64,000 nucleotides of DNA from positions 186,001 through 250,000 of the forward strand of contig NC_026743.1 in assembly GCF_000210295.1 (NCBI RefSeq), in the 5' to 3' direction. The DNA is from Trypanosoma brucei gambiense DAL972. Its lineage: Eukaryota; Euglenozoa; Kinetoplastea; Trypanosomatida; Trypanosomatidae. This document shows, in pieces, positions 59,056 through 64,000 of the stretch (position 1 is the first letter of the stretch; every line of letters begins with the position of its first letter). Both the position numbers and the translations under genes were made by a program. The notes under the pieces are model-generated. The model did not search any database. It worked only from the letters and a program-made list of their open reading frames with translations, and had not been told where the DNA came from.

Positions 59056-60251
59056 GGGTTCCATGTTTGCAGTAGCTAAACCACGCCTGCCAATCACGTA
59101 TATGAGCGTAGAGAGAGAGAGAGTTCAAGGGAAGAGAAAACCACGAAAACACCAACGACCGAAATAGCAAAGAATATAGAGAAATTCCTATGTTATTATT
59201 GCTGACTGCTGCTCCTGTGGGTCGCAGCCCCCTTTCCTTCCTTAAACGGTGCTCCAAAAATTGAAAAAAAAAAGCAAGATTGATCCAACCGTATGCTTCA
59301 CGGACGGGCATCCAAGTGCATGCACCAATATGTCTACAAACATATATATCTGCCTCTATACTTTTTAAAATTTTACTCTGCATATGTCTGCTTCATCATG
59401 CGAGTGCTTGTGCGAAACTGGGAGGCGTGAGTACTGAGTGGCCTTGTCGAAGTGAGATGTGCTTTGCCAAAAAAGATAAAAGGTGGGGGAGAATTCGAAA
59501 GAAGAATGGATATTTCCACACTTCGTGTTCCGTGCGGAGGGAGCGCGGCGTGTGTGGGGAGTATGAAGATGTAAATGCCTTTTAGAAGGAAGGAAGAAAA
59601 GGGACTTATATATTGTTGAATCTTCAAAATTCCCTGTTTAGGTTTGCCTTTTATTTGCACAATCTCAACTTGCTGTTTTTCGTCATTGCTCGCCGCTGTG
59701 TGCGTATGGGAATTACATCAATATAAAGAAAAGAAGGAATAGCTAAAGTCATCTTGCCCCTTCGCAGATGGACCCCAGCTTAGAAATGCAGGACAAGCGG
59801 AACGTTAACCCTTAGTAGGGCAAGATATCTAAAGTGCAGGAAATATATGGCAAGAATTTACATCTTGAGGCTGAGGTGTGAACAAAAAAAAAGAGAAAAA
59901 GTGGATAACTTTCAGAAATGCTGAATATTTTTGAGGAAGAGCAGAGTGTTTCCCCCCTTTCTTTGCACATGATAGCGTGGCTGTGGGGTGTGAGAAAAAA
60001 TAGCGCAGTATCTCCGTGATTTGGTGATTTTTACTGCTTTTTATGTGATTGAAATCTTTTTTTTCTTGCTCCTGCTCTGTGTCTAGCGCATCCAGTGCGC
60101 TGATAAGCAGAGACACATCATTCATAGTAGGGAGTAACTGGAGACAAGTGGAAATTACCAAAATAGGTAGGGTTGGAGGGGAGAAGTGTGCTCCTAACCG
60201 TTTGTAGGGACGATAAAAGTAGGAAATAATATTAGTTATCACGACAGCAAC
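59056..60251. other. Spacer, 1.2 kb
   Basis: A/G-rich and T-rich untranslated sequence, including a GA run near 59111-59124. No gene seen. A strong splice tract lies at 60057-60086. Confidence 0.65.
60057..60086 (+). promoter_or_regulatory. Candidate trans-splice acceptor for the 60252 gene
   Basis: A T/C-rich tract (CTTTTTTTTCTTGCTCCTG...) ending at AG 60085-60086, about 165 bases before the ATG. Confidence 0.55.
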
Positions 60252-60698
60252 ATGGTGCGGTACGCCAAACGACCGTGGTACTCGCCACTTGGCTTTATGA
60301 GTCATTCCCCTCAGTCGTACGCCCCGCTCTTGATGGTTGTTGGTGTAACTGCGACTTTCCCGCTACGCTACAAAATTTCGGATTACTTTGAGCGGCAGCG
60401 GGATGGTCCTCACGTAGAGCTTCGAAGGAAGGCAGTGCTGTACTACAACGAGGTCGAACGCATGCATCGCAGACAGGCACTACAGAATCAGGCAAATGTT
60501 AAGGATGACGACTCCTCTCACCGTATATCGTCCACATTACAAGCGGAGGCGCTTCGCTTGGGCCACATGGATCAAGAATACAATTACTGGCACGCCCATC
60601 AGCGCGATGCCCTGCGCGCGGAAAAACTCCTAGCTGAGGTAAGAGAGTTGCAGGAGCGTTTGAACAGCGCTCAGATGGAACAATTAGCAGAAGCTTAG
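60252..60698 (+). CDS. Small single-span, coiled-coil protein (possibly mitochondrial)
   Basis: 148 residues. The N-terminus is basic and aromatic (MVRYAKRPWYSPLGF), followed by a short hydrophobic span (YAPLLMVVGVTATF, about 22-36). A soluble charged part follows, with a C-terminal coiled coil (RAEKLLAEVRELQERLNSAQ, about 117-140). Small proteins of this shape are common among trypanosome respiratory-chain accessory subunits, but I see no family motif, so that location is only a suggestion. Confidence 0.75.
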   Translation: MVRYAKRPWYSPLGFMSHSPQSYAPLLMVVGVTATFPLRYKISDYFERQRDGPHVELRRKAVLYYNEVERMHRRQALQNQANVKDDDSSHRISSTLQAEALRLGHMDQEYNYWHAHQRDALRAEKLLAEVRELQERLNSAQMEQLAEA

Positions 60699-61292
60699 AA
60701 ACAGCTGTACCCTCCCAACCTTTAACCGTTAGACTGCGTTGCTAGTAGGGCATTATTTTTTCTCCTGTCTTTTTTCCATATTCGTTTTCGTTGTTTGGGG
60801 CTCATCTGCCGTGGGTGGGAAATTTCTTTAACTTTTGCTCCTCCCAGGTGAGTACCGTGGAAACCGCGAGCGGGCAAGTTTGTGTGTGTGTGTGTATGTG
60901 TTCAGGGATGCGATGGTTTTCGTATGCCGAACGGGCGAGGAACGTATGAGCGGATGGCTTTTACATCTTTTTGCTTTCCCCCACTGTGACTCATCCCCTT
61001 CCCTCTCATAGTTATATGAGCACCACTTTCGGGAACTGTGTTACTTCTTTTTATTTTTTGTTGTTCCCGTGAAGTGTAATTTCCTCCCTTGAACGCCACA
61101 CAGTTCTGGGCCTCCCGAAGCATAACAGACTCCTTTTAGCGCATTTGCCCGCCTACGTGGCTGACTTCAAGCTGGAGCAAGGAGACACACCATCCTGCAC
61201 CAGCGGGAGCTGTGTAGTTTTAACGATCTAGTACTTTAATTAATATAGTGGCCGCTGTGTTTATTACAAGAAAGGTCTCGTAAACAATCAAG
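60699..61292. other. Spacer
   Basis: T-rich tracts, a TG-dinucleotide run near 60881-60895, and a pyrimidine tract at 61040-61070 with AG at 61073-61074. A later AG at 61269-61270 is nearer the ATG. No gene seen. Confidence 0.6.
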
Positions 61293-64000
61293 ATGCTACC
61301 GATGGCCTCCAACCCAACTGCCGATTTAACAACAAGCCCAGAGGCTACTGCTTCACTGAATGCATGCTTGGACATACTAGCGCGCGTCAGAAAAGCTCAG
61401 GCAGACAGTGTATCGATTATTTCGGTTCTGCGCAACTGCGTAGTGGAGGGAGTTGGGTGCGGACCTGGTACCGCATGTAGTGGCGTGCAGCCTATGAAAT
61501 CTCCAACTTCAGTTGAGACGATCAACCGTACTTTAGTTCGCTTACGTGTAACGGAGGTTAAGCTTTCGGCCCTTCAACCGGAGCTATGGGAGTCGGCAAA
61601 AACTGCTGTGGTTCAGGTTCGCGCTCTTTTGCAGAGTAGTTCGACAGTGCCCGCAGGTGCTGTTCGTTTCGGTGACATCAACATGAAACAACATGTTGAC
61701 AAGTTTGATCGCATATCGAAAACACTAGAGCAATGCGGCAGCCTTGCTCAACTTCAAAGGGAGGCTGTTCAATCTCTCTATGCGCAGTTGCGTAAGCTGG
61801 CCGCACAGTCACCCGCCGGTGTGCCGCGCTGCGGCTACCCACCCTTTAATATTTTAGACGCCGTTCAAACGGGGAAAGCGATTCCATGTGTAGAGGTGCG
61901 GCAAACTGATGCGGGTGAGGAAGTTGTGAGGTTTGTGCAACAGTTAGAGGACCTGATGTTAAACAAGCAGCAGGTTTTTGATTACTTAGAAGCAGCACTG
62001 AGGGATGCCTACGGGCATTTTCCCACTTCCGTTCCCACTCTTGGTGGCCACTGCAGTCGTCAGTACGGGGATGGACTTAATATCTTTCCTTCGGATCAGT
62101 TTGTTTCCGTGTCGAGCGATAGTGCGGATGGGAATGACGCTGCCTCATGTACACAACCCGAGTTAGGATCCTGTGGTGGGACTCAGTGCGGCTCCAGTGA
62201 ACATAGTGCCGCAGCAGGCTCTGGGGGAGGTGATGGGTGCTTCAATATCTACAGTGTTGTATCCACTGGGAGGCGTGATCAACATGCATCAAATGATCTT
62301 GACAGTTGCGCCACAGGAGAAAGTATGGAACAGCGTACTTCCACGGATATGAATAGAAACCGGTTGTGCTCACGGCGGCAAGAATATCCGAGTGGACAGG
62401 ATGTAGACCATGTGATGGAAAATGCCTATCTCCGCTGCTTGTTGGAAGCAAAGGACCGTCTTATCACTGATCTTCAGAAAAGTATATTCGGCGCAGTCGA
62501 CCCCTATATTTATAAGCGATCCGCTGGCACCATCACTGTCCCCCCTCCCCTTTCACCTCCTCATCAGTTCGGACCAGCAGCGCCCCCGGATGAAATACTG
62601 GTAGGTCGAAGTGGTGGCGACAGCTCAGGGGATGTTAATATCCGTGCTTGTGGTTTACCCCATACTATTGATGGCCAAGTTCTTCGCGATAAACTAGAGG
62701 AGGTAGTGGAAATTGGCTTCAACTTGCGCGCCGGTCTTATAGCACTAAGGGAGGAGGGACAGCGGTGGAGACATATTGCGCAAGGGTTTCAGGAAGAAAA
62801 TGAACTGTGGCGGGAAGGGGGGACGATGGTCCGGAAGTTTCGCGGGACACAGGAACGACGCAGCGGCCTCTCAGGTCCTTCTATCGCTCACGAAGGTGGC
62901 CGGCGCGTCCTTACGAGTCGTGTGGAGGGAAAGGCAGAAGCAGGACTGGGGTCTCTTCCCCCTAAGTGCCCGAAGCGTTCAACCCTCAATGGAGTTGGCA
63001 AGAATTCTATTGGTGATGGCGCGAATGTCGTGAACCGCATGCCTCGAAGTGAGATCGTTACTTCCACATCAGCGGTTTCCGCCGTTGCAGACGGATCGCT
63101 GCCGGCAAGTGAACAGGCTGGTAACCCTCCATCCGTGTCTGTGACGGTGGGGAGCAAACCGTCTTGCGTGCGTGACAGTGGTGAGGGTGGGGGAGCACCA
63201 CGGTCTGCAAAGGCTATGCTTGTTGTGGACAGTGTTGATGTGCGTAAGAAGATGCCGGCATCCGAGCGCGGCCCAACAAGCGGCCCCCTGCTGACACGAC
63301 CACTGAAAGTTTCTGGAAATACAGTTGGAACTGGGCCCTGTCACTCTTCTCTCTCATCATTCGAACGGACGAATTCGGGGCGGGCCCCGCAGTTCCAACT
63401 ACCCTCCTTAGAGGACACGCCAGGGGGCAGCCTGAGCATGGGTGGGGTTGCTGGTACGGGGGACGCCGCAACATACATTGAAAAAATACTTATAAGTGCC
63501 CAGAGTTGTTTGGTGAGTGTAGGCTGCTCGAATGGGGATGACATGAGCTCCCCGTACTCTAGAACTGATTCATTTGGTATTCCTCAATTTCATTGCAACT
63601 CGCCACAGGCCAGGCCCTCAACGCCGCCGTCCGAGACTACTTCCCCTGCTGGTTTGTACTGCGATTCTCCGCTGGAGGAGCCACTATTTAAAGAACCACG
63701 TCTTTCGGAAGGGGGTGATGGCATTGGAGTGAAGCCCGTTACAACTCTTAGTAATGGAGCTACCGCATGTGGCGTAACTGCCACCGTTGATACCGTTTGT
63801 AACTCAGACGATAATACGCTGGCGTTATCGTCGTTTTCACCACCAAGCTTGCTCTTGGAGTTTCCATCCGAGTCGGCTTTACCACCAATGGAGGATGTTG
63901 ATTGTTCTTCGGGTACTGAAGGTGTGTTACCTCAGTCGACCGTTCACCAGTCAATGTTGCGAGAGCTGCGTTCCCAGTTGTTGCTTTTGCAGTCAAAGCA
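61293..64000 (+). CDS. Long unknown protein, 3' end beyond the window
   Basis: I followed this frame by hand: it is open from the ATG at 61293 through the last base, at least 902 codons. A second ATG lies three codons in. The first 250 residues are mostly ordered and helical (NACLDILARVRKAQADSV, KFDRISKTLEQCGSLAQL, EEVVRFVQQLEDLMLNKQQ), and there is another helical stretch at about 460-525 (LRDKLEEVVEIGFNLRAGLI). The rest is Ser/Gly/Pro-rich and probably disordered. The visible end turns helical again (MLRELRSQLLLLQSK), hinting at a coiled coil past the edge. No family recognised; the shape suits a structural or cytoskeletal protein. Confidence 0.85.
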   Translation, partial: MLPMASNPTADLTTSPEATASLNACLDILARVRKAQADSVSIISVLRNCVVEGVGCGPGTACSGVQPMKSPTSVETINRTLVRLRVTEVKLSALQPELWESAKTAVVQVRALLQSSSTVPAGAVRFGDINMKQHVDKFDRISKTLEQCGSLAQLQREAVQSLYAQLRKLAAQSPAGVPRCGYPPFNILDAVQTGKAIPCVEVRQTDAGEEVVRFVQQLEDLMLNKQQVFDYLEAALRDAYGHFPTSVPTLGGHCSRQYGDGLNIFPSDQFVSVSSDSADGNDAASCTQPELGSCGGTQCGSSEHSAAAGSGGGDGCFNIYSVVSTGRRDQHASNDLDSCATGESMEQRTSTDMNRNRLCSRRQEYPSGQDVDHVMENAYLRCLLEAKDRLITDLQKSIFGAVDPYIYKRSAGTITVPPPLSPPHQFGPAAPPDEILVGRSGGDSSGDVNIRACGLPHTIDGQVLRDKLEEVVEIGFNLRAGLIALREEGQRWRHIAQGFQEENELWREGGTMVRKFRGTQERRSGLSGPSIAHEGGRRVLTSRVEGKAEAGLGSLPPKCPKRSTLNGVGKNSIGDGANVVNRMPRSEIVTSTSAVSAVADGSLPASEQAGNPPSVSVTVGSKPSCVRDSGEGGGAPRSAKAMLVVDSVDVRKKMPASERGPTSGPLLTRPLKVSGNTVGTGPCHSSLSSFERTNSGRAPQFQLPSLEDTPGGSLSMGGVAGTGDAATYIEKILISAQSCLVSVGCSNGDDMSSPYSRTDSFGIPQFHCNSPQARPSTPPSETTSPAGLYCDSPLEEPLFKEPRLSEGGDGIGVKPVTTLSNGATACGVTATVDTVCNSDDNTLALSSFSPPSLLLEFPSESALPPMEDVDCSSGTEGVLPQSTVHQSMLRELRSQLLLLQSK

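Overview
The window is nuclear DNA of an African trypanosome, most likely Trypanosoma brucei or a close relative. All supported genes lie on the + strand without introns. Their spacers carry polypyrimidine tracts followed by AG, which is the trans-splicing layout of a kinetoplastid polycistronic unit. The gene content fits: IFT172, the spliceosomal WD40 protein PRP4, a PIF1-family helicase and a GPI-type surface protein. From memory, T. brucei IFT172 and PRP4 are both on chromosome 10; I could not check this.

Layout. 1-9445 is a giant repetitive coiled-coil protein locus, broken by a 100-N assembly gap and built from 123-bp and 159-bp units. 10935-17960 carries a small coiled-coil protein, a PIF1-like helicase, a ribosomal-L1-fold protein (RSL1D1/Utp30 type) and a Gln/Ser/Thr-rich protein. 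20088-32547 carries a small unknown protein, a tail-anchored golgin/CASP-like protein, PRP4, a 1756-residue TPR and IQ-motif protein, and a protein with the signature of TFIIIC subunit tau95/GTF3C5. 33296-36176 carries a predicted GPI-anchored surface protein and a small orphan gene.

36177-44695 is an 8.5-kb stretch with no convincing intact gene. It mixes AT-rich DNA, a perfect 213-bp tandem duplication, fragmentary coding-like relics and a GC-rich island containing a 24-bp perfect palindrome. From 44696 housekeeping genes resume: a katanin-type AAA ATPase, a PDCD2/Tsr4-like protein, an unknown Ser/Arg-rich protein, a divergent SET-domain protein, IFT172, a short membrane protein, and the first 902 codons of a long unknown protein that runs off the right edge.

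The genes do not form a single pathway, as is normal for trypanosome polycistrons. Themes present are cytoskeleton and flagellum (repeat protein, IQ protein, katanin-like ATPase, IFT172), RNA and ribosome metabolism (PRP4, L1-fold protein, PDCD2-like), Pol III transcription (tau95-like), DNA maintenance (PIF1), and Golgi and cell surface. Several of the longest-looking reading frames begin at GTG or TTG; the starts given here are the in-frame ATGs, chosen where possible with the nearest splice-acceptor signal.
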